Assembly: GCA_903813345.2 (NCBI GenBank)
Contig: CAIIXF020000004.1
Location: 9,806,196 to 9,866,195, forward strand
Source: Owenia fusiformis
Taxonomy: Eukaryota; Annelida; Polychaeta; Sabellida; Oweniidae
Direction: 5' to 3'
Length of the DNA stretch: 60,000 nt
Shown here: positions 42,831-54,784 of the stretch, in pieces
How the letters are laid out: each line of letters opens with the position of its first letter
Numbering within the stretch: the first letter of the stretch is position 1
The notes under the pieces: model-generated
Database searches by the model: none
What the model saw: the letters and a program-made list of their open reading frames with translations, nothing else
Told to the model about the DNA's origin: nothing
Program-made: the position numbers and the translations under genes

Positions 42831-45603
42831 ATGACCAGTATAAGTGACGCTGATAAACCACTGAAGGTAGACAAATGGGATGGAGTTGCCGTGAAAAATG
42901 CAATGGATGATTCAGTGAAAAAGGTAATGTTTAACAAAATGGTTGCCAGAATTCAAAATTGCCACCCAGAATTTTATCAGCTTTATATATCTTAAAATTG
43001 CCTTAAACCTATAAAGTATCATCTGGGAGGCAGGAGTTTGAATGTGAAATAAACCAATCGTCAATTTAAACAACATCCATTAATTTAAAGCTTAGAATTT
43101 CTCATTGGATTGGCCAAAATTATGTTATGGCATAACATAAAAATATACATCCCTTAGACGTTAGTCTCATCCCTCCCAGGCTTGTAAAGGCCTGAAAACA
43201 TTGTATTCAATATTTGATTTTTCCAGGTATTTACTGACAGATATGGCTATGTGGAATCCCATACTCTTATGGATGGACGTCTTATAATCTGCACTATTGC
43301 CGTTGCTTTCGCTGGTTTTGCCCTTATATGGGACTACCTCAATCCATTCCCACAATCTCGACCAGTGCTCATCACATGTGTACTCACATATCCTTTTACA
43401 AACATCAAAATAGATCATTTAGTATTTTTTATTATTTTATATCTCATTATAGGATGGGAGTGCATCCCATATATCACCGTTTAAAAGTGAAGGTACATGT
43501 ACAAGGTCAATTTTATGTGAAAAATCAGACAAACTTCAAACGTATCAAATATTCAGTTCAAAACAATACCTGAAATTACTTTAATTTCTTCTTTGGATTT
43601 TTAGTCTTCCAAAAATCTTTAGCAATAGACTCAATGCAAGTTGAAATAATCTTAACTTATCCATTATTGAATATTGAAGTGATATTACCGGTATATTTGA
43701 AACATACAGTGTCTGCATTCCTGAGTTAACCACCAATTTATGAAACTAGCCACTGCTTACAGGCACCCAGGTAATATTAAATGATTGGGGTGGGGGGTTA
43801 ACTGGCCAAAAATTCATACAGTTTTTCATCATTTTCGAGCACTTTACAAGTGATTCAAATTTGAACACCCCTTGGAATTTTTCAAAAATTGAACCCCCAT
43901 GGCAAAAACTGGCTATTGGCCTGATAATGAATTTATATTGTGTTTTTTTTCATACAATATCTTCTTTAACTGTTCATACTTATTTCTTCATGATGGGTGT
44001 ACTGACCTTATATACCACCTACAGGGAAAAATTGGTATTCATGTTAGCACTAGATAAAGACAAATCTGGAGTCGACCCAGACAATGTGTGGCAGATCTCC
44101 TCCTTAATGAAAAAGTAAGTGATATTTTCATAATGGGCAATCCTATGTCTATTTAAAGCAATAAACATAATGTATAAGATACCACAAAGCATTCAACATT
44201 TTTGACCATCTCATTTCCTAGCACTTCTATATATGCCCCTTCAATGTATGTTCGTCGTGAGTCCAATTTTTGACTCCTATTCTCAAATTGCGACTGCTTA
44301 ATAAAAACTCATGGTTGATTTTCTTTTTGTAACTTTTCCTCCCCTCAAGAGTGCTAACAAGTTTAATTGATTACGCTTTTTATTTATTTATTTTTTATTT
44401 TTGTACTTAGTGTACTAAAGTAGCCTGTATAAATAGAAATTTTGCAACAATTTCAATGCTTTGGCTTGATGCATTATAAGCCATTTAAGCATGATCAAAT
44501 AAAAATAAAATAAGATATTAGAAAAATAGGTCACACTAGATCCTTTTAATGCCCTTATGGCAATTAAAGAAAATGCTTTGGCATCAACTGAACTATTAAT
44601 CCATTATGGTGAAAAAGATTTGAGAAATGTAAAATTCACTTAAACTTGTAAAATGGAACACATTTAAAGTAAAGGGGAAACCTTTATAAGTGGAACACTT
44701 AAGAGTCCCAAGACCAACTGACTTAATCTTAAATGAACCTCTTTAACTTTAACTTGAATACCCCAGAAGTGGAACATTAAAGAGTTACCAAATCACTTTC
44801 ACTTGCCAATTTCACTAGAATTTCTCACAACAGGCTGAATAAATGAAAACCACGCGGTACTAACTTCGACTGTTAATTTGAATTTTTGACCTACCAGATG
44901 CTTGAAAATCAAGGATTTTGAGTCTCATACTGCACCGTTTTTCTTCAAATTTATACCATTAAAAGCAAAACAAAATTGCCTTTCTGTCGGTGCATTACTT
45001 TATTGTAAAGAGTCACTCGTTCTAGCAGCGTTTTGGTCCCCAGCTGATAGAAGGCCTTCTTACAGCTGGGGACCTAAATGCCGCTGGAAGTAGGGACTCT
45101 GTTTAAGAGAATAATGTACCAACAGAAAGGGATTTTTGTTATGCTTTGAATGGAACAAGTTTGAAGAAAAATGGTGCAGTATGAGACTCGTATTCCTTGA
45201 TTTTCAAACATCCGGTAGGTCAAAAATTCAAATTAACGGTCGAAGTTTGTACCGCGTGAAAACATCAGGCAAAATTAACGGAATTCATAGATTTAACATG
45301 GAAAAGTTGAAAAGTCCCTTGAACAAACAGGCGATTTTGTGAAAACAACTATTGAAAATCGCCTGTTGCCTGCTGCTTACATAGTTTTCACTGTTACCTC
45401 TTTATTTTCTCTCCAGATACGATGATATGTACACACTTACACTGGAATATAAAGATGGCTCTGGTGGAGCTTGTCGCACAGGAAGTTGGACCAAAAGTGT
45501 CTCATGCTTCATCGATGAAGATGGCGAGATTCTACAAGCAAAACTCGACCCTGTTGTTAGACAATTGCATGATAGTTTAAAATCAGAGAAAAAGGAGAAA
45601 TAA
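42831..45603 (+). CDS. SPCS2: Signal peptidase complex subunit 2
   Basis: SPCS2 is a non-catalytic subunit of the ER signal peptidase complex that contacts the translocon. Coding exons are 42831-42923, 43227-43387, 43980-44114 and 45417-45603, giving 191 aa. Family landmarks in order: DKPLKVDKWDGVAVKNAMDD; VFTDRYGYVESHTLMDGR; first membrane span about 54-73 ending IWDYLNPFP; second span (VLITCVLTY / FFMMGVLTLYT) followed by TTYREK; then DPDNVWQISSLMKKYDDMYTL and a C-terminal VVRQLHDSL. Vertebrate forms are about 226 aa with a longer N-terminus. The ATG here directly follows an acceptor (TTTTTCAG|AAAATG). Intron 2 is AT-AC; the other two are GT-AG. The reading frame is intact. Confidence 0.95.
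43388..43979 (+). other. U12-type AT-AC intron in SPCS2
   Basis: No GT-AG choice joins ...CVLT to YFFMMG. The exact U12 donor consensus ATATCCTTT begins at 43388. A branch-like TTCTTTAAC is at 43962-43970, and the intron ends AC at 43979, about 10 nt after the branch A. Splicing there joins CTCAC and TTATTTC to encode LTYF, as the family requires. The intron splits the codons of the second membrane span. Confidence 0.9.
44851..45258. mobile_element. 408-bp foldback element, CACGCGGTAC family, copy 1
   Basis: Ends CACGCGGTACTAACTTCGAC and the mirrored GTCGAAGTTTGTACCGCGTG (with one indel), flanked by AAAAC on both sides (44846-44850 and 45259-45263). Arms include TTTGAATTTTTGACCTACC, GAGTCTCATACTGCACC and TTTTTCTTCAAA. 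Inserted in SPCS2 intron 3. Confidence 0.85.
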
Positions 45604-46308
45604 TACCAGAATACTCACAGTTAATGGATCACACTGATGAATTATTGAATGCCGGGGCAAAAATTTTGTTGTAAATCATTCTCTACTAATACATTGGAGG
45701 GATCATGGATTTTGTGTCAGTCTCAGTGAAAGAGTTTTATACAAAAGATTTAAAACAAAATTCATTCATTGTTTGATGGGGTTGGGGTGGACCCCCATTA
45801 TTAGGTTTAGTAATGTATTGATGTGATCACTAATTGTTAATATCTTTTCATGGTACATGTAAGTTAACATTGTAAGGGTGAAGGTTGACAATAATGGTTA
45901 ATTGGTAAAACACATTGAATTTTCTCGAATTTGTACATTTTTGGCATACTCATTTTTACAAGTGCCTCAACCTGTGCCAGAAATACAATGTCAGATGTCA
46001 AATAGATGTCACTTTCATACAATAGGTAATTATGAGTCTTAGCTTTTTCCTTGTGAGTTGTGACTGTACATTGAGAATGTAAAAACTATGTAAGTAAATA
46101 CAATATTAAAAGTATACTGCTTTAGGATCAGTATATATGTATCTATTTTCAATTATCCCACCTTGGTATTCTTACCATTGTTTTAACTTATTTTTCATTG
46201 ATAAAACAGTCCATGAGACTATTTCATTAATATCTGTCTCTAATATTTGGTTTCATTTATTATGTTGTTCCACATTGTGAATGTGATATGTAGCAATGAT
46301 ATATTGTA

Positions 46309-46314
46309 AATAAA
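46309..46314 (+). terminator. Polyadenylation signal for SPCS2
   Basis: AATAAA about 700 bp after the stop in an AT-rich tail. It is followed by AATAAG and T-rich sequence. Confidence 0.55.
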
Positions 46315-46654
46315 ATAAGACTTTTGATATTATCAATTGTCTAAATCAAAATACTAGATTTTATCTCTCGTTATCATATTCGCCATACTCAACATGTTAA
46401 AGGGCCGATAGCTGTAATTGAGATCCTAAATAATAACTCAGATACGAGTAGGTAGTTACCAGTTCCACCGACAGGTGGAATATACCCGAACTAGAAGTCA
46501 CATTTTCAAAAAAAAATTAAATTTTCGAAACCATATTTCTGGTTGTACTTTTACATGTAGATTTCAAATATGACTGAATTTTGAATATTTAATGACGTAC
46601 GTTTTTTGTACTCGCATCTAGTCTATTCTAACATTTACTTCATAATGATATTTT

Positions 46655-47500
46655 CACGCGGTTCTAACTCACCGGGGCGTATCGAAACCAAAACGCCCCG
46701 CAAAACCGTCAATTTGCATTTCAAATCTACCCTGTCTTTGGAAAATCAATGATTGTGAGTCTCACACTACACCGTTTTTCTTCAAACTTGTTTTGATCGC
46801 CAGATGTGAGAAGTTGCAAATTCTCAGAGATTTCAACCACAATCCTTGATATCTCGCCAGTTCTTCTATCACTCTCCCCCATATTTAGCGCAAGGACTCC
46901 CATTACAACCCTCCATCGCTGCATCAACATGGTTATTACATGAAACGCAGCAATTCTGAAAAGTCCTACGCAACTGTTCGAAATTGACCAAAACGCCCCG
47001 TTGTCTTCCAAAACGCCCCGCAGAATCTATGACTACAAACGTGTAGTTTCAAGGTATATAGATCCAATGGGGCTTTTTGGAAGAGAACGGGGCGTTTTGA
47101 TCAATTTCGTAGGACTTTTAGAAATTGCTGCGTTTAATGTAATAAATATGTTGATGCAGAGATGGAGGGTTGTAATGGGAGTCCTTGTGCAAAATATAGG
47201 GGAGGATAATAAAAGAACTGGCGATATATCGAGGCTTTTGGTTGAAATCTCTGAAGATTTGCATCTTCTCACATCTGGGGACCAAAACGCCGCTAAAACG
47301 AGCGACCCTGTACACAAAAGCAATGTCTCGAGTTAAAGGTATTTCTGTGAATGTTTTTATGGACCAAGTTTGAAGAAAAATGGTGTACTATGAGACTCAC
47401 AATCATTGATTTTCCAAAGACAGGGTAGATTTGAAATGCAAATTGACGGTTTTGCGGCGCGTTTTGGTTTCGATATACCCCGGTGAGTTAGTACCGCGTG
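46655..47500. mobile_element. 846-bp foldback element, CACGCGGT family, copy 2
   Basis: Ends CACGCGGTTCTAACTCACCG and the mirrored CGGTGAGTTAGTACCGCGTG. Arms share CAAAACGCCCCG, AATTTGCATTTCAAATCTACC, GAGTCTCACACTACACCG and TTTTTCTTCAAACTTG with copy 1. The arms span most of the element, with a short centre near 47050. Each arm keeps an open frame reading ...MLMQRWRVVMGVL... in opposite directions. Confidence 0.85.
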
Positions 47501-48449
47501 ATTATGTAGCTCACAAAATCCAATCAGTTGATTCGGACATAAACTTTGTTTACTATATTTATTGAAACTTGAAAAATGGTCATGTAATTGGCTCTTAAAT
47601 TGAAAAAAAGTCAATAGTATTTCTAGTGGCATATTGACATTACGTTTTACCTTGATCCCCCCCCCCCGAAAACCGAACGGCTCCGATGTTGAAATGTCAA
47701 GAGTTTTCCCTGGAGTTTTGTAAAAGTGGAGTTTCAAAGACACATTCATTGCTCTTCTCAAGTTTGTTTCCTTTGTACAGTGTAAAATATCCATCATCAT
47801 TTTGGACCTGTTTTCATGTTCTACTGTAAGTATTTGAATGGGCTAGGTGACTCAATTACATGTTTAGGAATTATTGAAATGTTGAAGTGTCGGATAGGAA
47901 ACAAAACATGCGTTTACCCCCTCCCCCCGAACTAAACTTATTTATTTTGCTTTCAGACGTGTGATGCCGCCCCTTATCTAGGATACTTTATCCCATAGTT
48001 ACCACTCGTTCTTGTTAGGCGTATATTTCTTGAACAAATAACTCTTCATTCCAAGTGGTAGATTAAAGCAATACAATATGATATTGATTTAGTTAATGGA
48101 GTTAAGACTTCACTTAAAAAAACTAAGATTAGACAGCTTGATATAATGATATACTGTTCTAGATCAACTGTTAAAAAGTAAATCTCGATTCGCTGTTGAA
48201 CGCTTTATTTGAGACTAGTTTTCACCATACAAGCAATGCTTTCCATAAATGACCTTAAATGCACTTCAAATAGGGATGTGGCATTTTGTTATCCCTACCC
48301 TCAACGTCGTCTTTTTAGAACACGATATCCATCCTATCTTCGACAATAGCACCCATCAAGCCAGGGCTGTTTCCAGGATACTGAAATAAACTATATTTTT
48401 GGCCAAACACTAAATTTTGAAATGCCTGTATCTTTTTACCATTTGTGAG
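47501..48449. other. No gene recognised
   Basis: Contains poly-C runs near 47657 and 47920 and AT-rich unique sequence. No exon is supported. Confidence 0.35.
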
Positions 48450-48569
48450 TTAAACAATAATACAAATCAATGCAACTTTGGATAAGCTTTAAATTGATAT
48501 ATGACTCGTACTATGGAGACATTTGTATATGTCTGCCTAGGGAGGGGGAGACATACTTTACACCCTGTA
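48450..48569. mobile_element. Partial copy of the 12504 mariner-like MITE
   Basis: CAACTTTGGATAAGCTTTAAA, TATATGACTCGTACTATGG and ATATGTCTGCCTAGGGAGGG lead to ACACCCTGTA (TA at 48568-48569), matching the right half of 12504-12943. The left end is not clear. Confidence 0.6.
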
Positions 48570-49705
48570 CATTAAGGCCAAGAACGATATGTATTATTAC
48601 TTATCGTGCCCATAAGTCTGTAAGTGATACAGCTAAGTTGAATATGAAGAGAAAACAACCATATGCTAATTAAAATTATTTCTATAGTGCATTTTACATG
48701 TCATGTACATAACAGAAAGTCTAAATTCGCATTGTTCAAAGATTGATTTCAGATTATCTTTTGTTTTCCGACGCTCTTTGTTTGTATTTTTTAGAATATT
48801 TGAGAGATTTTTACTTCTTATAGAGGATATGATTTATTTTATAATTAAGAAATTTTTATTTTTCTATGTTTACAGTACGTTATCTAGCATTCAGTATGAC
48901 GAAATGAAATGGTTGATAAATTGAAAAACATGTTTGTCCCCATGTCCCATGTCCTTGGACTAATGAAAGAGAACCATACACGTATTTTCATTCTCACCGA
49001 TATCTTTAGGTGTTTTATTGTTCTGCACTACATGTATGTGTTTCGTATTATATGTATTATACTTTTGCCAATGAAACTGGCTATATATTTTCCAAGTTGA
49101 GTTTCTAAAATTCAACTCAAAACGAAAATGCTTCAATTTTTGTCTAATGGGGTATGTAATTGATGTCAGCGAGATCGTTGAAAGAAATCTCAATTTCTAA
49201 ATCGAGGTCCTCGCGGTCGATTAAAAATAGAATATACAGAGTATAACCGAACTAAGTTCATGGAACCGAGTGAGAATCTATACTTCCAACAAAACCCGAG
49301 AAAATGGATCGATTGCGAGCACTTATCTTAGAAAAATACAATGGTACGATCTATGGTCACAAGTCTATCACCACTTGACATATACCTGTACACCCTCTCC
49401 AAAAGTATATATGACAAGGATGGTTTAAGTTTAAAGTCCCCATATATAGTTAAACCACTTTGGCTTAAATTGCAATCTTATCCATTGTTACCAAAGTGCG
49501 ATATGTAAAACTTTTTTTTTTATTTCAAAAAGAGGTTTTTGAAGGACAAAAAATAATGAATTTATTTAAAACTAACTTGTATAGGTCACATGTATTTTTT
49601 AATAAGTGATAATTTGCACCAATGCATGGCATTCATCCCCACGTATTGTCTGCCGAAAAAGTTTTTATCGTACCTAACAAAAGTTACGATATTGTAGTCA
49701 GCTTG
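48570..49705. other. No gene recognised
   Basis: Several short AT-rich open frames on both strands, none with splice or domain support. Confidence 0.35.
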
Positions 49706-49707
49706 AC

Positions 49708-49746
49708 GGGCGGGCGGCGGGCGGGCGGCGGGCGGGCGGGCGGCGT
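49708..49746 (+). repeat. G-rich GGGCGGGCGGC microsatellite
   Basis: A run of GGGCGGGCGGC units within otherwise AT-rich DNA, placed directly before the 162-bp array. It has enough G-runs to form a G-quadruplex. Confidence 0.85.
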
Positions 49747-49754
49747 CTCACTTT

Positions 49755-50535
49755 TCAGCTTGTCTACAGGTTACCAGCCAAACCATTTTAGGGATTCATC
49801 TGAAATTTTCAGGGATGTTTCTACATATCAACGTCAAGAACTGATTAGTTTTTGGGCATTCTGGGTAAATCTTAAGGTGGCCATTTTGGATTTTCCGTCC
49901 TAAAATCTTCACTTTCAAGACTTGTCTACAGGTTTCCAGCCAAACCATTTGAGGGATTCATCTGAAATTTTCAGGGATGTTTCTACATATCAACCTCAAG
50001 AACTGATTAGTTTTGGGCATTCTGGGTAAATCTTAAGGTGGCCATTTTGGATTTTCCGTCCTAAAATCTTCACTTTCAAGACTTGTCTACAGGTTTTCAG
50101 CCAAACCATTTGAGGGATTCATCTGAAATTTTCAGGGATGTTTCTACATATCAACGTCAAGAACTGATTGGTTTTTGGGCATTCTGGGTAAATTTTAAGG
50201 TGGCCATTTTGGATTTTCCGTCCTAAAATCTTCACTTTCATGACTTGTCTACAGGTTTTCAGCCAAACCATTTGAGGGATTCATCTGACATTTTCAGGGA
50301 TGTTTCTACATATCGACGTCAAGAACTGATTAGTTTTTGGGCATTCTGGGTAAATTTTAAGGTGGCCATTTCGGATTTTCCGTCCTAAAATCTTTACTTT
50401 CAAGACTTGTCTACAGGTTTCCAGCCAAACCTTTTGGGGGATTCATCTGAAATTTTCAGGGATGTTTCTACATATCAACATCAAGAACTGATTAGTTTTT
50501 GGGCATTCTGGTTAAATTTTAAAGATGTCATTTTA
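49755..50535 (+). repeat. 162-bp tandem array, five units
   Basis: Unit landmarks: TTGTCTACAGGTTTCCAGCC, AAACCATTTGAGGGATTCAT, CTGAAATTTTCAGGGATGTT, TCTACATATCAACGTCAAGA, ACTGATTAGTTTTTGGGCAT and AAGGTGGCCATTTTGGATTT. TGTCTACAGG starts at 49761, 49923, 50084, 50246 and 50408. Units are about 90-95% alike. The short frames in it are artefacts. Confidence 0.92.
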
Positions 50536-51885
50536 AAAGCAAAAAAGGCTCCAAAACGTAATAAAATATGTAGTTTGGATGTTCATTTATGTCTGTGGAT
50601 TATGTTTTATACCACAAACACTTATAAATACCTGAAATTTGCAATAAAAGTGCCCAAAAATTGTTGTTTCGAAATTCCCCATTTTTCCTGTATCGCGCTA
50701 GTCACGTGACCCTTACCCGTAGCAGGCAATGCCTAGTATTACAGATATTACAGTACATATTTCAACATGTTCAATATGGCAAACATCAGCGATTCTGACT
50801 CCCGGGTTCTGGGAAATGGCTATATATAAATCGGCGAGAGGGTGTTTAAGGAGGGGAAATATGTCCAAGTATGCCAGTAAAAGAGCAGATATGGACTTTA
50901 GACAAGTACTATGACGGAGAATCAACTAAAAAAATGTGCGTTCTGGAATGAAGACCCGTTGCCATTGACTGAGAATCCCAGCGATCCTATAATCCTACTC
51001 AGTTTGAATTTAGACGCGGAAAACAGGTTATGAAAACGGGCTCTCTGCAAAGTTATCAAATTTAGAAAATATGGATCTTGTTTTTGAGTGGCTTAACAAG
51101 CATTCGGATACAAGACTTGGCGCTATCTCTTGAAATACACGCAGACTTGCAGTAAATTGGCCATTGCAAATTGCAAAATCAGATCGTCAAATTAATCGCT
51201 TCGTTTTTAAACGTATGCTTCATATCTTCATCCAAAACTTTAGGATTCGATAGAGATAAGTTAAAACTTGTACAGGAAGAAATGGGAGATCCTACCTTAA
51301 TTTAGAATCGCTGATTTCTCTGGACAAATTCCGAGAAGAAATTGTTCAACATCGCGATCAGCTCAGACTAAACTTACATGTCGTGCATGTCACTCTGAAC
51401 TCACGTGATAAAATACGGCATTTTGATTGGTTACTACTCGTGTTGTCATGACGCGAAAAACAATAGTAAACACTGAATATGTTAATGAACTGTCAATTGT
51501 CTTTCTGATTGGTTAAATTTACACGCCTCCTAAATGAATATAGTAGTCGTAGTAAATGATTCATTGATAACTCTGAAAGTGGGCGTGACCAGCTTTATTT
51601 TGACACCAAATTCAAGATGTTTCAAATAAAAATGGCCTCGCAAGACGAGGTTGAAATATCGGCAGTTTGATACTGATATGGTCTACGATAGATCAAAATT
51701 GACTGCCCCGCGTCATATGTCACGTGAGCCTATATTTGTTGAAAAATGAAAGAGATAGTGACACTTTTTAATCTTAAGTTAATACCAATATTACAAACAC
51801 ATATCTATTTTTTTCATTAAATATTTATTTCTTCATTATACATACATTTGTTTTACACTGCATTGATTTATTTTTGCAAAACCTT
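50536..51885. other. 1.35-kb sequence splitting the 162-bp array
   Basis: Unique sequence between the two parts of the array. It has CACGTG motifs near 50702, 51402 and 51720 and GATTGGTT (CCAAT-type) sites near 51438 and 51508. Open frames are short. It is either an insertion into the array or unrelated DNA joined to it. Confidence 0.5.
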
Positions 51886-52125
51886 ATTAAGGTGGCCATT
51901 TTGGATTTTCTGTCCTAAGATCTTCACTTTCAAGACTTGTCTACAGATTTTCAGCCAAGCCATTTGAGGGATTCATCTGAAATTTTCAGGGATGTTTCTA
52001 CATGTCAACGTCAAGAACTGATTCGTTTTTGGGCATTCTGGGTAAATTTTAAGGTGGCCATTTTGGATTTTCCGTCCTAAAATCTTCACTTTCAAGACTT
52101 GTCTACAGGTTTCCAGCCAAACCGT
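51886..52125 (+). repeat. 162-bp array, second part (about 1.5 units)
   Basis: Same unit as 49755-50535, with TGTCTACAG at 51938 and 52100. The last unit breaks off after CCAGCCAAACCGTT. Confidence 0.9.
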
Positions 52126-53025
52126 TCAAATTTTTACATATGTTACACAGTGATAAGTTCTAGAGCTGATTAACTTTTCTGCGGCCATCTTGCTTTCTTG
52201 GTCAACAAGACCACAATGCTGTGTTTTAGGTACGATGTTGTTCACGTCTGTGCCTTGTTAAAATTGGTCCATACGATAATATAAGCAAGATATGAACTTA
52301 TCCATGCATGAAATGGTTCGGAGAAAGTATCCATTTTAAAATCTTAGTTGTTGATAATGATACAAGTAATTACTTATTTTCAGACTATACACGGGGACTT
52401 GAAATATCTAATATCTCGTTCGATAATTCATGAATATATAATGAAAATGGTTGGTATTTCTATTTTCAACGAAATCTTTTGAACATTTTTAATGGTCTGC
52501 AATTCTTTTTAAATATGTTATACACTTTTGCGGATGAAACTGATATTTCTAAATAAAGCGAAGTTTGAAAATTAAATGCCAAATAGAATGGTTCTATCTT
52601 GGTATAATGAGATATGTAATTGAGGACACCAATCTCTAAATCGATCAAGGTACTAGCTTATACCTGAGTTCCTACCTGCCATTCTCAAAATTCATTTCGT
52701 TCGTTGCGTACCTTCACTAGCACAGGAGGCACGGATTGCACTGAACGAAGGCTAAGAGACTACCTACTTGGCTTGACTAAAGTCATGGATCTAAATGAGA
52801 GACACAAACAAACAAAACTTGTTTATAAATAGAACATTACAACGAATGCCATAAACTAATCTATAAATCCAACAAAATCCGATCAAACGGATCAATTACA
52901 ACATGTACAAGAACTTATCCCAGATAGAGAGAATGCAATAATCCGATCTATGGTCACAAGTCTATCAACGTGTACATAGATACATCCCCATCAAAAGTAT
53001 GGAATTAAAGGTTATATTCCTAGGT
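52126..53025. other. No gene recognised
   Basis: AT-rich unique sequence without supported exons or RNA genes. Confidence 0.35.
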
Positions 53026-53029
53026 TTTA

Positions 53030-53790
53030 GTTTATTTAATATATCAGCAGATACATCATAAATACAAAATAATCTCGGTTCAAATGTTTAGTGGTACATT
53101 AGCCCCATTGTTCACTAATTATATATTTATTTTAACAACAATATTATTTATTTATTTATCAACAGATACATCATAAATACAAAATAATCTCAGTTCAAAT
53201 GTTTGGTGGTACATAAGCCCAATGTTCACTTATTATATATTTATTTTAACTACAATATTATTTATTTATTTATCAACAGCTACATCATAAATACAAAATA
53301 ATCTCGGTTCAAATTTGTGGTGACACATTAGCCCCATTGTTCACTTATTATATATTTATTTTAACAACAATATTATTTATTTATTTATCAACAGATACAT
53401 CATAAATACAAAATAATCTCGGTTCAAATGTTTAGTGGTACATTAGCCCCATTATTCACTAATTATATATTTATTTTAACAACAATATAATTTATTTATT
53501 TATCAACAGATACATCATAAATACAAAATAATCTCGGTTCAAATGTTTAGTGGTACATTAGCCCCATTGTTCACTAATTATATATTTATTTTAACAACAA
53601 TATTATTTATTTATTTATCAACAGATACATCATAAATACAAAATAATCTCGGTTCAAATGTTTAGTGGTACATTAGCCCCATCGTTCACTAATTATATAT
53701 TTATTTTAACTACAATATTATTTATTTATTTACCAACAGCTACATCAACAATACGTGGTACATTAGCCCCATTGTTCACTAATTATATAC
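53030..53790 (+). repeat. 115-bp tandem array, about 6.5 units
   Basis: TACATCATAAATACAAAATA starts at 53052, 53167, 53281, 53396, 53511 and 53626, with a diverged start at 53741. Units also share ATCTCGGTTCAAATGTTTAG, TGGTACATTAGCCCCATTGT and TTATTTATTTATCAACAG. Spacing is 114-115 bp with very high identity, so expansion is recent. Confidence 0.95.
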
Positions 53791-54359
53791 ACTGTCATTA
53801 ACTTGAACAATGGATGGCCTGTCACTGCAGAAACTTTTTTCTTGGCTCTATAAATGGATCTAAATAAAAAAATTCAATTTTATGTTTAGGGGATGCCAGA
53901 ATATTTTACTCAATGTGCTTTTTCTGGAGCGAAAAGTTTTGGCCCCTCCCTCTCTAAAAAATTTGACCAATCCAAGATACAACGTACATCATGTTGGTGA
54001 TTTCTCGACACTTAAAGTGTTAGAAAATACAGAAAACGGAGAAAAAAAAACAGAAAGCAGTTTTCTTTTTGCGGGAGGGGGTGCCTGAGAGGAGCGGACA
54101 AGGGATGATCCCTTGTCTCTGTGATTGTTCTGTCGTCTTCATCATCGAACTTCTTTCTCTAGGGCTATTTGAAGGAGCATTTTACTTTTAGGCTAATCCC
54201 AAGCCAAAAGACCTAGTTGATATTTGATATATATTAGCCAATAACATGATATCATAAGATATGAACCGACATTAGGTTTATCTCACGGAAAACACAATAA
54301 TCATAAGATAAATTGGGGTTATGCACTGGGAGGTTTTGGCTACAGGGAATACTCCAAAG

Positions 54360-54715
54360 CACTTGAAATGAACGAGTTGTTGAGGATGACTATGTATTCA
54401 AAAAGAACCTTTACTAAAACATTGCAACAAAATTATAAGGAGAAATGGAAGTGTGATTTACAACTATACCCAGTTTTAAGAACACATTAAATTCAAAACA
54501 ACTTTTGAAAGCGAACAATATTCAAGCCTTCAAAACAAAAATCACAGGCAACGATTTTCACAACTGAGATTAAGTTCACATACGTTAGAAATAGAACTGG
54601 GTAGACATGTGAAACCACGGCCAAAACCTGAATATGAAAGATTATGTAACTTTTGTGGGTGAATAGAAAATGAGGTTCACTTCATGATTAAATGCCAAAT
54701 ACATAGATAAAATAG
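54360..54715 (+). pseudogene. Non-LTR retrotransposon fragment (RT C-terminal tail)
   Basis: One frame reads LEMNELLRMTMYSKRTFTKT... to YPVLR. After a frameshift the next reads HIKFKTTFESEQYSSL..., then QRFSQLRLSSHTLEIELGRH, PKPEYERLCNFCG, a stop, and IENEVHFMIKC. The LRLSSH.L.IE.GRH...R.C..C...ENE.HF...C pattern is typical of the region after the reverse transcriptase in LINE-type elements of invertebrates. It is broken by at least one frameshift and one stop. Confidence 0.7.
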
Positions 54716-54784
54716 AAAAATATTGTTTGACAACATCTCACTAGCAAAATTAATGTTGATCAACATGATCCTGAAAATACATTA

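Noticed and set aside
47357-47800. 147-codon minus-strand open frame
   Set aside because: It starts outside and runs through a foldback arm and a poly-C tract. Composition is unlike a protein and no splice context was found.
50407-50914. Open frames at the end of the 162-bp array and in the intervening DNA
   Set aside because: They derive from array units or are short and unsupported.
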